DNA from: Hyphococcus sp.
GTDB lineage: Bacteria; Pseudomonadota; Alphaproteobacteria; Caulobacterales; Parvularculaceae
Assembly: GCA_021776335.1 (NCBI GenBank)
Contig: JAJFGB010000010.1
Coordinates: 62,001 to 126,000, forward strand
Direction of reading: 5' to 3'
Length of the DNA: 64,000 nt
Both the position numbers and the translations under genes were made by a program. Each line of letters opens with the position of its first letter. Position 1 is the stretch's first letter. Shown in pieces: positions 6,860 to 15,465 of this stretch. The notes under the pieces are model-generated. The model saw only the letters and a program-made list of their open reading frames with translations. It was not told the origin of the DNA and made no database searches.

Positions 6860-9546
6860 TCTTTGGTAATTTGGAAAGAGATAAAACGGCCAAGAGCATT
6901 AGCGTTGACACCGTCGAAATCAAAGGCTCCCGCGATCAGTCCGTTCTCAACGAAGGGTGGGTCTTCGTTGAAAAGGTTTACAATGTTTAGTGAAAAGCGC
7001 GTTTGATTGAGCCACTGACTGTCGAAATAATTTTCTGTGTCATAGCTTAGATTGACGTCAATGGTTGTCCATGAGGCAACTGGTGTAGTGACGCCGGTGG
7101 CGTCGCTGGTATAGTCATCGACATAACTAACAGAAGCAACCGCGTTGACACCCTCTCGGCTCCATCCAATGCTGCCGCGCATACGCAAATCAACCGGATT
7201 AAATAGTGTGTCAACGGTATCAAATGGCGTTGCGCTCGACGTTTGTCGGTTGATAAAATCAATCAGGTAACTACCATTCAAGTCAAACGCCAAGTTACCT
7301 AAGGCCGTCTCCGCGCTGTAACCGAGAGTAAAATCTACCCCGCGGACGTCGGCGCTCGACAAGTTGCGTCTCCTGCTATCGAGAATAGCGCCAATTTGAT
7401 TGGCAGGAACACCAAATGGATTAAAAAATGACGGATTTGCATACAGAGCATTTACTTCTGCGAGATCGGGTGACAAATCCAGTGCATCGCCCAATTCTGA
7501 AGTATTAAGAAAAATTGTGAAGAGGTCCGCCCCCCCCGCAACCGCACCAATTCGTTCGTCAAAATCAACGTCGAAGTAGGTAAATTTTGCCACTAACCCG
7601 GTTGCAAATTGCGGCTTATAGTCAAAGCCAACCGTCCAGGTCCTAGCCTGCTCAGGGCCGAGGTTGGGATTTGCCCCTCCCAACCTTAGCACATTGGGAG
7701 GCGGCGTTGGCGACGCAGGATTCGGCACAAAAAAGAAACTTGGAAAGGGCACGATCTCAACATTGCCGCCGAGCTCTCTCAGAAGAGGTGCCCGAAACGA
7801 TGTACCAAAAGTGCCGCGGAGGTTTAAATCTTCGATTGGGGCCCAGCGAATCCCTAACTTCGGATTCGTCGTCGACCCAAAGTCGCTATAATCCTCAAAT
7901 CGACCCGATACTGTCAGATCTAACGCTCGTACGCCAGGGCGCCCGTTGGTTACGCCAACGATTGGGATAAATAGTTCACCAAACAAGGCGTACACGTCTC
8001 GATCAAAAACCAAGTCGCTAAGACGCGTATCTTGAAAATTCAACTCTTCGCCTCGGTACTGACCGCCGATCGCAAGCTTGACATCACCGCCAGGGCTCTG
8101 AATCAGCGTCCCGTCGACTCTCGCATCGACAGTCCAAAGCCCAAAGCTGGAATCCGTTTCAGCGTCGAACGTGCCTCGCTGTTCTTGAAAGATTTCGCTG
8201 CGGTTGTATGCACCAACAACTTCAGCGTGCCAGCCCCCCAAGAAGCCAACGCCAGCACCAACAGAACCGCCAAACTGTTGTGTTTCAGTTCGGGCGCTGG
8301 CCAACTGCGAGCCAGCAAACAATGAATTGTTCAGCGCATCGTTTTTTGAGTAACTAGCGTCCCCGAATATTTCAAATATGTCAGTGAATTCTTGCCTTCC
8401 AGTCAAGTAGGCGCTATGCCGCTCCACGCGTGGTAGAAGATCAGACGGATCCAACGCGTCTTCTGTGAAAGATCTCGACTGCGAACTCAAATTGTTGCGG
8501 CGGTAGTATTCATAAGACGCTAGAATGTTTCCGCTTTTCCATGTGCGGCCCAACACTTGGCTCGCTTGATATTCTTGCGCGCTACCATGTGTTGCGCCTC
8601 CAAGCCTCAACCGTGTCTCGGCACCGTCGTAATCGTTCCGAAGAATAAAGTTGACAACACCCCCAACCGCGTCCGAGCCATACACAGCTGACGCACCGTC
8701 AGTCAGCACTTCCACCCGTTCTATTGCAGTCAACGGGATCAGCGAGATATCTACGAAAGAGCCAGCCCCCCCCCCCCCGGCCAACCGGCGACCGTTAACC
8801 AAGGTTAGCGTGGAATCAGCACCCAACCCGCGAATGTTTACACCGGCAGCGCCACCTCCGGTCAAACCAGCCGCAGGCCCTGCGCCAACCCCGGCGGTAT
8901 TAGCACTAAAATCGAGATTTTGCGGGAAAGTGCTTAGCAGTTGTTGAGTAGTTGCAAAGCCTGCACGGTCGATCGCCTCCCTATCGAACACGAATATCGG
9001 GGAGGATGCGTTTTCTACGCCCCGAATATGCGTCCCCGTTACGATAACCACATCGCGCTTTTCTTCCTCTCCATCGCCGTCGCTGACGGTTGCATCGGTT
9101 GCGACGCCGTTTTGCGAGATCTGCGCAACACGGTATTCCCGGGAGGAAAATTTTCCGATCGAGGCCTCCTCGGTCTCGACATAGGCTGCGCGAATAACAA
9201 CAACGCCGTCATCGTTTATTTCATAGACAAGGTCCGTACCCTCGATGATTTCATCCAGGGCGGCCTCTTTCGAATATGATCCGTCGACACCGTTTGTCAC
9301 CTTGTCGGCGACATCGCGCTCCGCATAGATGATTTCAACATCCGCCTGATCTGAATAGGTCTGCAGCGCGTCCGTCATTTCCGATGGCGGAATGTCAAAC
9401 TCTTCTTCGTCCCCGCTTTGCGCAAAGGCGTGCGTCTGTATCGACAGACCAAACATGATGGCTGTTGTCGCAAGCAAAACATGCCGCGAGCGCGAACCGG
9501 AGCCCCCTATAGAATTAGATTTTTTTTTCTTTACCAGATGAAACAT
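6853..9546 (-). CDS. TonB-dependent receptor with N-terminal signalling (STN) domain, lasso locus
   Basis: This is an outer-membrane transporter of the FecA type, 897 residues. I place the start at the ATG ending at 9546, which follows GGAGGGG closely and begins MFHLVKKKK before a signal peptide ending near AFAQ; the frame stays open upstream but those residues look non-coding. Next come the short STN signalling domain (about 48-120), which in FecA contacts FecR, a linker, the plug with VIVTGTHIRG, and the beta-barrel ending in a terminal aromatic (KEW). Its stop overlaps the isopeptidase start. With FecR and the sigma factor upstream, the layout suggests that a lasso peptide, self-made or foreign, is imported or sensed here and opened in the periplasm. 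A long Pro/Ala/Gly-rich stretch in the plug is low-complexity. Confidence 0.9.
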   Translation of the reverse strand: MFHLVKKKKSNSIGGSGSRSRHVLLATTAIMFGLSIQTHAFAQSGDEEEFDIPPSEMTDALQTYSDQADVEIIYAERDVADKVTNGVDGSYSKEAALDEIIEGTDLVYEINDDGVVVIRAAYVETEEASIGKFSSREYRVAQISQNGVATDATVSDGDGEEEKRDVVIVTGTHIRGVENASSPIFVFDREAIDRAGFATTQQLLSTFPQNLDFSANTAGVGAGPAAGLTGGGAAGVNIRGLGADSTLTLVNGRRLAGGGGAGSFVDISLIPLTAIERVEVLTDGASAVYGSDAVGGVVNFILRNDYDGAETRLRLGGATHGSAQEYQASQVLGRTWKSGNILASYEYYRRNNLSSQSRSFTEDALDPSDLLPRVERHSAYLTGRQEFTDIFEIFGDASYSKNDALNNSLFAGSQLASARTETQQFGGSVGAGVGFLGGWHAEVVGAYNRSEIFQEQRGTFDAETDSSFGLWTVDARVDGTLIQSPGGDVKLAIGGQYRGEELNFQDTRLSDLVFDRDVYALFGELFIPIVGVTNGRPGVRALDLTVSGRFEDYSDFGSTTNPKLGIRWAPIEDLNLRGTFGTSFRAPLLRELGGNVEIVPFPSFFFVPNPASPTPPPNVLRLGGANPNLGPEQARTWTVGFDYKPQFATGLVAKFTYFDVDFDERIGAVAGGADLFTIFLNTSELGDALDLSPDLAEVNALYANPSFFNPFGVPANQIGAILDSRRRNLSSADVRGVDFTLGYSAETALGNLAFDLNGSYLIDFINRQTSSATPFDTVDTLFNPVDLRMRGSIGWSREGVNAVASVSYVDDYTSDATGVTTPVASWTTIDVNLSYDTENYFDSQWLNQTRFSLNIVNLFNEDPPFVENGLIAGAFDFDGVNANALGRFISFQITKEW

Positions 9547-10248
9547 GCCGCCCCTCCGCAAATTCCGCGGGTAAAAACCCCGCGTGTAGTTTGTTGCACA
9601 TGAATTTGCGACGTTCGCAGCGACATGCGTCTCCCCATGACGCGATAACAATCCGGCAGCGAAAAACCCCGGCGGTGCGTGAATAAATTTGCATAGATGG
9701 CACAAAGCATTGTTTTTACTGTTATTTTTCTACGAATAGCATACCTAAGGGTAAGCCACAGAGAATCTACATTGATAGTGGCATGAATTACCCATCAGCC
9801 TACAGATCAACGAAGAAAGAATCAGCCACCAACTGGAGTCATTGTCTTCATGCCGACATTCCGCACACAATCGGGACACGAGTTAACGTACGCAGATTCG
9901 CAAAACCGGGGATAAATTTTTCTTTCGCATGCGGAACGATTCCAATTATGAAAGAAACAAGCCGCGAGCGAATCAGGCATGCCGCCATCCTTCGTCACTC
10001 GCAGCTTATGCTGCGCGCATCGCAGGATGAGGGGCGGTCTATCGTTCAAAGCCGTATCGCCATCCTTTGAGGCTCGAGATTTCCCCAGGCTGGGGAAGAT
10101 CGGCTTACGACCGATCAATCGCGCCGCCATCCTTCGAGGCTCCCCCGGATCAAGCCCGGGGTCGCACCTCAGGATGAGGGACGGTTCGTATATTCAAAAA
10201 ATTTCAATGAAACCCGAAAGACCTGATGGCCGGAAAGGCTGAATCGCG
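9547..10248. other. Gene-free gap between receptor and FecR, filled by repeats
   Basis: I see no gene in these 700 bases. The part next to the receptor is its leader. From about 9985 to 10180 the sequence is a mosaic of REP-like units and small perfect hairpins. The receptor and FecR read the same way, so the repeats may separate their expression. Confidence 0.6.
9985..10180. repeat. Cluster of REP-like palindromic elements
   Basis: Units beginning CCATCCTTCG and ending CAGGATGAGGG occur at 9985-10034 and 10127-10180, with a partial one at 10060-10078. Between them sit two perfect hairpins: TTCCCCAG and CTGGGGAA around one base (10081-10097), and GATCGG with CCGATC (10098-10116). The same unit recurs at 15337, 27265, 27339, 29002 and 29068 in this window, so it is a dispersed genomic repeat. 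Confidence 0.8.
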
Positions 10249-11346
10249 TCAGCCTTGTTGGTTTGCGTCCGCCCGAAGAACAATGCCGGCGTCGGCGCGC
10301 TGCTCCACGCGAATGTCAAACAGGCTCTCCAGCGCATTCGCAAAGTTCCGGCTGCTGCCGACGCGAAAAACGCCGCTGACCCGAAGCGTCTCCAGGTCCT
10401 TTTCCGCAAGCGTAATTTTCGTTGACGAATAGCGGTTCATTTCGGCAATCGCCTCAACCAGCGGCGTGTTGCGAAAATTGACCTTGCCCTCATGCCACGC
10501 AACGGCGCGATCGATATCAATTGTCGCAATCGGCGACATCACGCCCGCCGGTGCAATCGCCGCCTGCTCGCCGGGGGAAAGCTCTGTGCGGAACACGGCT
10601 TCAGGCGCTGCCGATCCGGTCAGTGATTTGACACTCCACGAGCGGGACGGCGCCGATGCAATTTCAACTTTGCCCTCGATCAGGGTCACGGTGACGGCGT
10701 CGCCCGACTTATAAACATCGAACTGGGTCCCCAGCGCGCGCACAACCTCATCGCCGGCGCTGACAATGAAGGGCCGGTCCGCATCGCTCGCCACATCGAA
10801 GTTCGCCTGACCGTCGAGCAATGAAATCCGGCGCTCGTCAGCGGCATAGCTGACCTTGATTGACGTTGCGGTGTTGAGCATGACGGTCGAACCATCATCG
10901 AGTTCTATGGTCCGCTGCTCGCCCAGCGCCGTGCGATAGACGCCTGCGCCCGGATCAGCAACATTAAAGACAGCAACCGCCGCAATAATCGCGAGGCCGG
11001 ATATCGCCACGGCCCCCTGCGGCGACAAGAGCCGCCGCCAGGCCGCCCCAACCGGTTTCAATATACCGTGCCGCGCACGCCCGGCGGTGCGGCGCCGCAC
11101 CGCCTTCAGGGTTTCGCGGACAATTTCGGATTCGCCAAGGGGCTCCATCCTGTCCCACAGCCCCGCCAGCCGGGCGTAGGCTTGCGCATTTTCAGGGCGC
11201 GCCCGCAACCAGGTTTCGAAAACATCGACATCCGCCGGCCCGGCCTCGCCGGAAAAAAGTTTGACCTGCCACGCAACGGCGGCATCCCTCGCCGATGCCT
11301 GTTCGCCTGGATTCATTGATAGTATCTCTGTACTGACGTTCATCAT
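10249..11346 (-). CDS. FecR-family anti-sigma / signal transducer
   Basis: Inner-membrane protein that holds or activates the partner sigma factor in response to the receptor. The first 80 residues are the cytoplasmic FecR N-terminal region (WQVKLFSG, then a W-L-R pattern), a single membrane helix lies at about 111-129, and the periplasmic FecR domain follows (for example the segment around GEQRTIELDDGS). The last 70 residues resemble a second STN-like fold, as in many Caulobacterales and Sphingomonadales FecR proteins. The start ATG-ATG is four bases after the sigma stop, with GGAG overlapping that stop, so the two are co-translated. It lies 700 bases upstream of its presumed receptor partner. 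The family assignment is firm; pairing with the lasso receptor is inferred from order. Confidence 0.9.
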   Translation of the reverse strand: MMNVSTEILSMNPGEQASARDAAVAWQVKLFSGEAGPADVDVFETWLRARPENAQAYARLAGLWDRMEPLGESEIVRETLKAVRRRTAGRARHGILKPVGAAWRRLLSPQGAVAISGLAIIAAVAVFNVADPGAGVYRTALGEQRTIELDDGSTVMLNTATSIKVSYAADERRISLLDGQANFDVASDADRPFIVSAGDEVVRALGTQFDVYKSGDAVTVTLIEGKVEIASAPSRSWSVKSLTGSAAPEAVFRTELSPGEQAAIAPAGVMSPIATIDIDRAVAWHEGKVNFRNTPLVEAIAEMNRYSSTKITLAEKDLETLRVSGVFRVGSSRNFANALESLFDIRVEQRADAGIVLRADANQQG

Positions 11347-11349
11347 TCT

Positions 11350-11952
11350 CTACTCCGCCGCCTGGCGTTGTTGAACATCGGCGTTTATCGCATCAACGCG
11401 GTCCCTTATATGGGTGATCGCCTGATGCATATAATATTCGATGGATTTAACGGTAAGGCCCATATAGCCCGCCGCCTCTTTATAGGAATGTCCTTCAAAG
11501 CGCACCAGCAGGAAAACCATCCGGCATTTCGGGCTCAGCTCCTCTATCGCCGCCTCGACAATGGCAAGTTCCTGGCGACCCTGCGTCACGCGCTCCGGCG
11601 ACGGCGACGAACACACAACTTCGACTTCGGCGACGTCATCGATAGAAAAATGCGCATCGGCGCCGATATAGCGGCGATGCTGGTTGCGATTGAAAATGAG
11701 ATTCCGCGCGGCCTGAAACAGATAGGCCCGGGGCTGCTTGATGGCGGCAACGTCCGGCTGGCGCGCAATCTGGCAGTATAAATCCTGCGCCACATCCGCC
11801 ACATCCTCGGTGTCACCCATGCGGCGGCGCAAATAGCGAATAAGCGACTGGTGATTGTCCTGGACCAGGGATCTCAGAAAAGAGGCTTTCTCGACCCGAA
11901 CCGCCGGGCGATCGGAATCACAGTCCAAATCATCAAGACTGCCATGAGCCAT
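11350..11952 (-). CDS. FecI-type ECF sigma factor
   Basis: A 200-residue extracytoplasmic-function sigma factor. Region 2 is seen around SLIRYLRRRMGD through the Q-D-L-Y segment and the RAYLFQAARNL stretch, which contacts the -10 element. Region 4 is the helix-turn-helix from LSPKCRMVFLL to SVKSIEYYMHQA-like residues. The start at 11952 has GGTGA five bases upstream; a GTG nine bases earlier is also open. It is the first gene of the sigma-FecR pair and would direct transcription of the receptor and isopeptidase once FecR is signalled. A perfect 22-base inverted repeat lies 86 bases upstream. Confidence 0.88.
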   Translation of the reverse strand: MAHGSLDDLDCDSDRPAVRVEKASFLRSLVQDNHQSLIRYLRRRMGDTEDVADVAQDLYCQIARQPDVAAIKQPRAYLFQAARNLIFNRNQHRRYIGADAHFSIDDVAEVEVVCSSPSPERVTQGRQELAIVEAAIEELSPKCRMVFLLVRFEGHSYKEAAGYMGLTVKSIEYYMHQAITHIRDRVDAINADVQQRQAAE

Positions 11953-11961
11953 TGTTTTCAC

Positions 11962-12619
11962 CGAACGGGATATCCCTGTTGTCCCGTTACTGCCCTGTTA
12001 CGCATGACCTGATTCAAGGTTCAGGCCAAAAGAATATATAGTTCAAGAGCTTGAACTATTGCACCGCTAACATACAAGAATCAACATTCCCGCGGATCAA
12101 GCGGCCCCAGGTTGTTTTTTGGCGCCTCAAACGCCGCTGGCTATGATTGGGCGCAACAATTGCTGAAATATATTGCGCCGGAAACTACGGCATGAATATC
12201 CATGGTCACCGCGCGAAACAAAGCAGCGCCAGCGCCGCGACAGATGCGATGCGCCGCCGGACTATACATTAGTCCAAATAAACCGGATCGAAGACCGAAT
12301 AAACCAAACCACGCAATCCGACATACAGGATTTCGCGCGACGCTGCCTGATTATCGCAAAACATTCCTTGTACATACAAAAACCACACGCCACCGGCATG
12401 CGGACGCCCGGCTAATTAAAACTATGTATCATCATGCCTGAATGCGCATGCATCTCGTCGGGTGACATAGAATTAAATTATTTAAAATGTAACCTTGTCT
12501 GTGCTCAAATTAATCACCAACAAAAATCGCAGGGCATCAGCGAATATATTTGTACAGCCCCGTAAAGATGTTTATCTTTAGCAATTCGAAGTCATCAATT
12601 AACAACAGGGATGCCTTGC
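11962..12619. other. Divergent gap between the sigma factor and the hydantoinase gene
   Basis: About 650 bases with no gene I can support; short open frames here show no recognisable product. It must hold promoters for both directions. The only clear structure is the inverted repeat at 12038-12059. The stretch near 12460-12560 is AT-rich and suits a promoter for the gene that follows. Confidence 0.55.
12038..12059. promoter_or_regulatory. Perfect 10-2-10 inverted repeat upstream of the sigma gene
   Basis: ATAGTTCAAG and CTTGAACTAT flank two bases. The arms are perfect complements. A further TTCAAGGTTCA stretch at about 12013 repeats the half-site. This is a strong candidate operator for a dimeric regulator acting on the sigma-FecR operon. 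Confidence 0.6.
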
Positions 12620-14161
12620 ATGCGAATTGGCGTGGATGTCGGCGGCACCAACACGGACGCTGTCGTCATGGACGGCGATCGCCTTCTTGGCGCTGCAAAA
12701 ACACAAACAACCCCGCGCACAAATATCGGCATTACACGGAGCATCAAGAAAGCGCTTGACGCCGCCGGCGTCGCCCCATCGAAAATTCGCGCCGCCATGA
12801 TCGGCACCACGCAAATCACCAATGCCCTCTCAGAGCGGCGCAACCTGGCACAGGCAGCCATTATCCGGTTATGCCTGCCAGCGAACCGGGCCGTCAGCCC
12901 GATGATGGACTGGCCGGCGGATATCGCCGCCGCGATCGGCGATAATATTTACTGGGCCCAGGGCGGCGCGCAATTTACCGGCGCCACGTTCTCTCCGCTT
13001 GACGACCACAAGATTTTACGAATCGGCCACGACGTGAACAAAAAAGGCATTCGTCATATTGCGATTACCGGCCTGTTCTCACCGGTTCAGCACAGGATGG
13101 AAAAGCGCGCAGCAAAAATAATCCGTAATGCCTTTCCGCATATGGGCGTCACCCTGTCACATAAGGTCGGCGGTCTCGGATTCGTCGAGCGGGAAAATAC
13201 GACAATCCTGAACGCAGCCCTCGGCGAAATCGGGCTGAATATCGCCGCTGAATTCGCGGCAGCGCTTAAAAAGGCCAAAATATCGGCGCCGATATTCGTC
13301 AGTCAAAATGACGGCACATTGATGAAAGCGAATTTCGCGCGGCAATATCCAATCTTCATGGCCAAGTCCGGCCCGACCAACAGCATGATCGGCGCGGCGC
13401 ATCTCAGCGGCGCAAAAAACGCCGTTGTCGTCGATATCGGCGGCACCACGACGGATGTCGGCGCACTTTTTGACGGAGCGCCGCGGGAAAAGAGCCTGAA
13501 CACGGATTTGTGCGACATCAGAACAAATTTCCACATGCCCGACACCATGTCGATTGCGCTCGGCGGCGGATCGACAATCGTGTTTGATCCTGAACTGCGC
13601 ATCGGCCCGAAATCCGTCGCGCGCGATCTGGAACGGCGCGGCGTGATTTTTGGCGGTGATGTCCTGACCGCGACAGATATTGCTGTCGGCGCCGGCCGCA
13701 TAAATCTCGGCGACCGCAGTCGTCTCGGCGGTATCTCGCGGGAAAAAATCACGGAAGCGGACCGCCGCATCCATGAAATCGTGGCGCTGGCCGCTGAACA
13801 GATGAATCTCAGCTCCACGCCCGCGGAAATCATCCTTGTGGGCGGCGGCACATGTCTTATTGGCGAAACGCTTGCACGCGCAAAATCCGTATCGCAGCTG
13901 GAACACGGCAATGTTGCAAACGCAGTCGGCGCCGCCGTGGCGAGGATCAGTGGAGAAGACAGCAGTGTCGCCTCCTATCGGAAAACAGACCGAAAAAAGG
14001 CGATCAAAAAAGCGGTCGCACGCGCCTGCCGGCGCGCCGCCAAACTGGGGGCCGACCCGGAAACCGTCGCGCCCATCGCCGTCGAGGAAACATCCCTGTC
14101 GCACCAGCACGGAGATCGCGTCCGCATACGTGTCAGGGCCGCCGGCAGGATCATGCTCTGA
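12620..14161 (+). CDS. Hydantoinase/oxoprolinase family ATPase, copy 1
   Basis: About 513 residues of the HyuA/oxoprolinase N-terminal type, an actin-like ATP-binding fold. The phosphate loops are clear: GVDVGGTNTDAV at the start and DIGGTTTDVG near residue 275, and a GGGS turn (ALGGGST). Family members hydrolyse 5-oxoproline, hydantoins or carboxylate ketones with ATP; this class lacks the HyuB half and usually pairs with DUF917 proteins, as here. I choose the ATG at 12620 because AGGG lies nine bases before it; an ATG at 12611 abuts that site. The DUF917 gene begins 13 bases after the stop. A paralogous pair lies at 21,593-24,260. The substrate cannot be read from the sequence. Confidence 0.85.
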   Translation: MRIGVDVGGTNTDAVVMDGDRLLGAAKTQTTPRTNIGITRSIKKALDAAGVAPSKIRAAMIGTTQITNALSERRNLAQAAIIRLCLPANRAVSPMMDWPADIAAAIGDNIYWAQGGAQFTGATFSPLDDHKILRIGHDVNKKGIRHIAITGLFSPVQHRMEKRAAKIIRNAFPHMGVTLSHKVGGLGFVERENTTILNAALGEIGLNIAAEFAAALKKAKISAPIFVSQNDGTLMKANFARQYPIFMAKSGPTNSMIGAAHLSGAKNAVVVDIGGTTTDVGALFDGAPREKSLNTDLCDIRTNFHMPDTMSIALGGGSTIVFDPELRIGPKSVARDLERRGVIFGGDVLTATDIAVGAGRINLGDRSRLGGISREKITEADRRIHEIVALAAEQMNLSSTPAEIILVGGGTCLIGETLARAKSVSQLEHGNVANAVGAAVARISGEDSSVASYRKTDRKKAIKKAVARACRRAAKLGADPETVAPIAVEETSLSHQHGDRVRIRVRAAGRIML

Positions 14162-14174
14162 AAGGATTACATTC

Positions 14175-15296
14175 ATGAACACCGAAACGGGCCAGTTCAT
14201 TCTTCGGCCAGGCGATATTGATGCGCTGGTGTACGGGGCTTCGTTTTTGGGGTCCGGCGGCGGCGGCGATCCTTATATCGGGCGCCTGATTTTAATGCGG
14301 GAAATGGAAGCGGCGCCGGCGCTTCCTGTCATTGACCCGGCGGCTGTTCCCGATGACGCAAACATTATCGGCATCGGCGCGGTGGGCGCGCCCTCCGTTC
14401 TCATTGAACGCCTGCCCAATGTTGATTCTTTTGTCTATGCGCTCAAACGCGTGGAACAGCACAGCGGCAAGAAAATCGATGCAATCATTCCGATTGAGGC
14501 AGGCGGCATCAACGCGACATTGCCGCTTGCGGTCGCCCTGCGCGCCGGCCTTCCGGTCATTGACGCCGACGGCATGGGCCGCGCTTTCCCGGAAACACAG
14601 ATGATGACGTTCAGCATTAACGGCTATCTCGCCTCGCCGCTTTATCTTGTTGATGATCATGGCGACTGCACCATCGTCGAGACAAAAGACAACGCCAAGA
14701 CCGATCGCTGGATCCGGTCGGTTATCGACGCCATGGGCGGCGCCGCCATGGCCGCAGCCTATCCGCTTACGGGCAAGATGCTTAAAGCCGCCGCCGTGCG
14801 CAATACGATTTCAACGCAACTCAATATCGGCCGGACGGTTTACGCCGCAAGGCATAAAAAACGCGATCCGGTTAAAGCGCTGGTGCGGCATTTCCGCGAT
14901 CACGGGACCGAGCCCCGTTTTGCGGCAAGCCTGTTTACCGGCAAAGTGTCCGATCGGAACATCAAGATCGACGGCGCCTTTAATATCGGGAGACTGCGCA
15001 TTTCAGATATGCGAAACCCTGACGATGTCTGCAGGATCGCCGTGAAGAACGAAAACCTTATTGTTCGGCAGGGCGGAAAAGTGCTGGCTGTCGTGCCGGA
15101 CATCATTACGGTGGTTGACGCGGACAGCGCCGATCCGATCACCACCGAAAATCTGAAATTCGGCCAGCGCGTTAAAGTTATCGCCCTCGCCGCACCCGAT
15201 GTCTTGCGCACGCCGAAGGCGCTTGCCGTCGTTGGCCCCCGGGCCTTCAAACTGAAATGTGACTACACGCAGCTGGAAGACCTGCACGACCGGTGA
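14175..15296 (+). CDS. DUF917 family protein, copy 1
   Basis: 373 residues matching the DUF917 family, which Pfam, as I recall, renamed after S-methyl thiohydantoin desulfurase. Typical stretches are the Gly-rich GSGGGGDPYIGR near the start, the EAGGIN motif, ADGMGRAFPE and, near the end, PDIITVVD followed by VGPRAF. The start ATG has AAAGGA nine bases upstream; the frame is open further back inside the preceding gene but that part is out-of-frame noise. It follows its HyuA-like partner by 13 bases in one operon. The two families co-occur widely, suggesting two halves of one reaction on a ring compound. No catalytic residue can be named from sequence alone. Confidence 0.85.
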   Translation: MNTETGQFILRPGDIDALVYGASFLGSGGGGDPYIGRLILMREMEAAPALPVIDPAAVPDDANIIGIGAVGAPSVLIERLPNVDSFVYALKRVEQHSGKKIDAIIPIEAGGINATLPLAVALRAGLPVIDADGMGRAFPETQMMTFSINGYLASPLYLVDDHGDCTIVETKDNAKTDRWIRSVIDAMGGAAMAAAYPLTGKMLKAAAVRNTISTQLNIGRTVYAARHKKRDPVKALVRHFRDHGTEPRFAASLFTGKVSDRNIKIDGAFNIGRLRISDMRNPDDVCRIAVKNENLIVRQGGKVLAVVPDIITVVDADSADPITTENLKFGQRVKVIALAAPDVLRTPKALAVVGPRAFKLKCDYTQLEDLHDR

Positions 15297-15336
15297 ATGC
15301 GCGGGAAAGACATGCCGCGCGCCCAGGCGCGTTGCG

Positions 15337-15373
15337 CCATCCTTCGAGACCGCGGCGCGGCGCCAGGGCATCC
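15337..15373. repeat. Partial REP-like element
   Basis: It begins CCATCCTTCGAGA and ends with a degenerate CATCCTG arm. It is a worn copy of the unit seen at 9985 and 27265. Confidence 0.55.
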
Positions 15374-15418
15374 TGTTTTAAGAATGATTTAGCTGGATGT
15401 CCTGGATTTTTTATTTGC

Positions 15419-15464
15419 GCGTTTTGAGACGGAAAACCGGTGAACCACTTTTCCTTCAAAACGC
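15419..15464. repeat. Alphaproteobacterial palindromic unit ending in CTCTAG
   Basis: Arms GCGTTTTGA (15419-15427) and TCAAAACGC (15456-15464) are perfect complements, with an inner GGAAAA/TTTTCC pair and ACCGGTGAACC in the middle, followed by TCTAG. Similar units are scattered between genes in many alphaproteobacteria. It abuts the stop codon of the convergent LuxR gene and may end transcripts from both sides. Confidence 0.65.
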
Positions 15465-15465
15465 T

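Noticed and set aside
9547-9705. A longer N-terminus for the lasso-locus TonB receptor
   Set aside because: The extra 53 residues do not resemble a signal peptide, and the ATG at 9546 has a strong GGAGGGG site and a proper signal sequence after it.
13836-14174. An extended N-terminus of the first DUF917 protein inside the HyuA gene
   Set aside because: The family begins near MNTETGQF, which has its own AAAGGA site; the upstream part is the preceding gene read in another frame.
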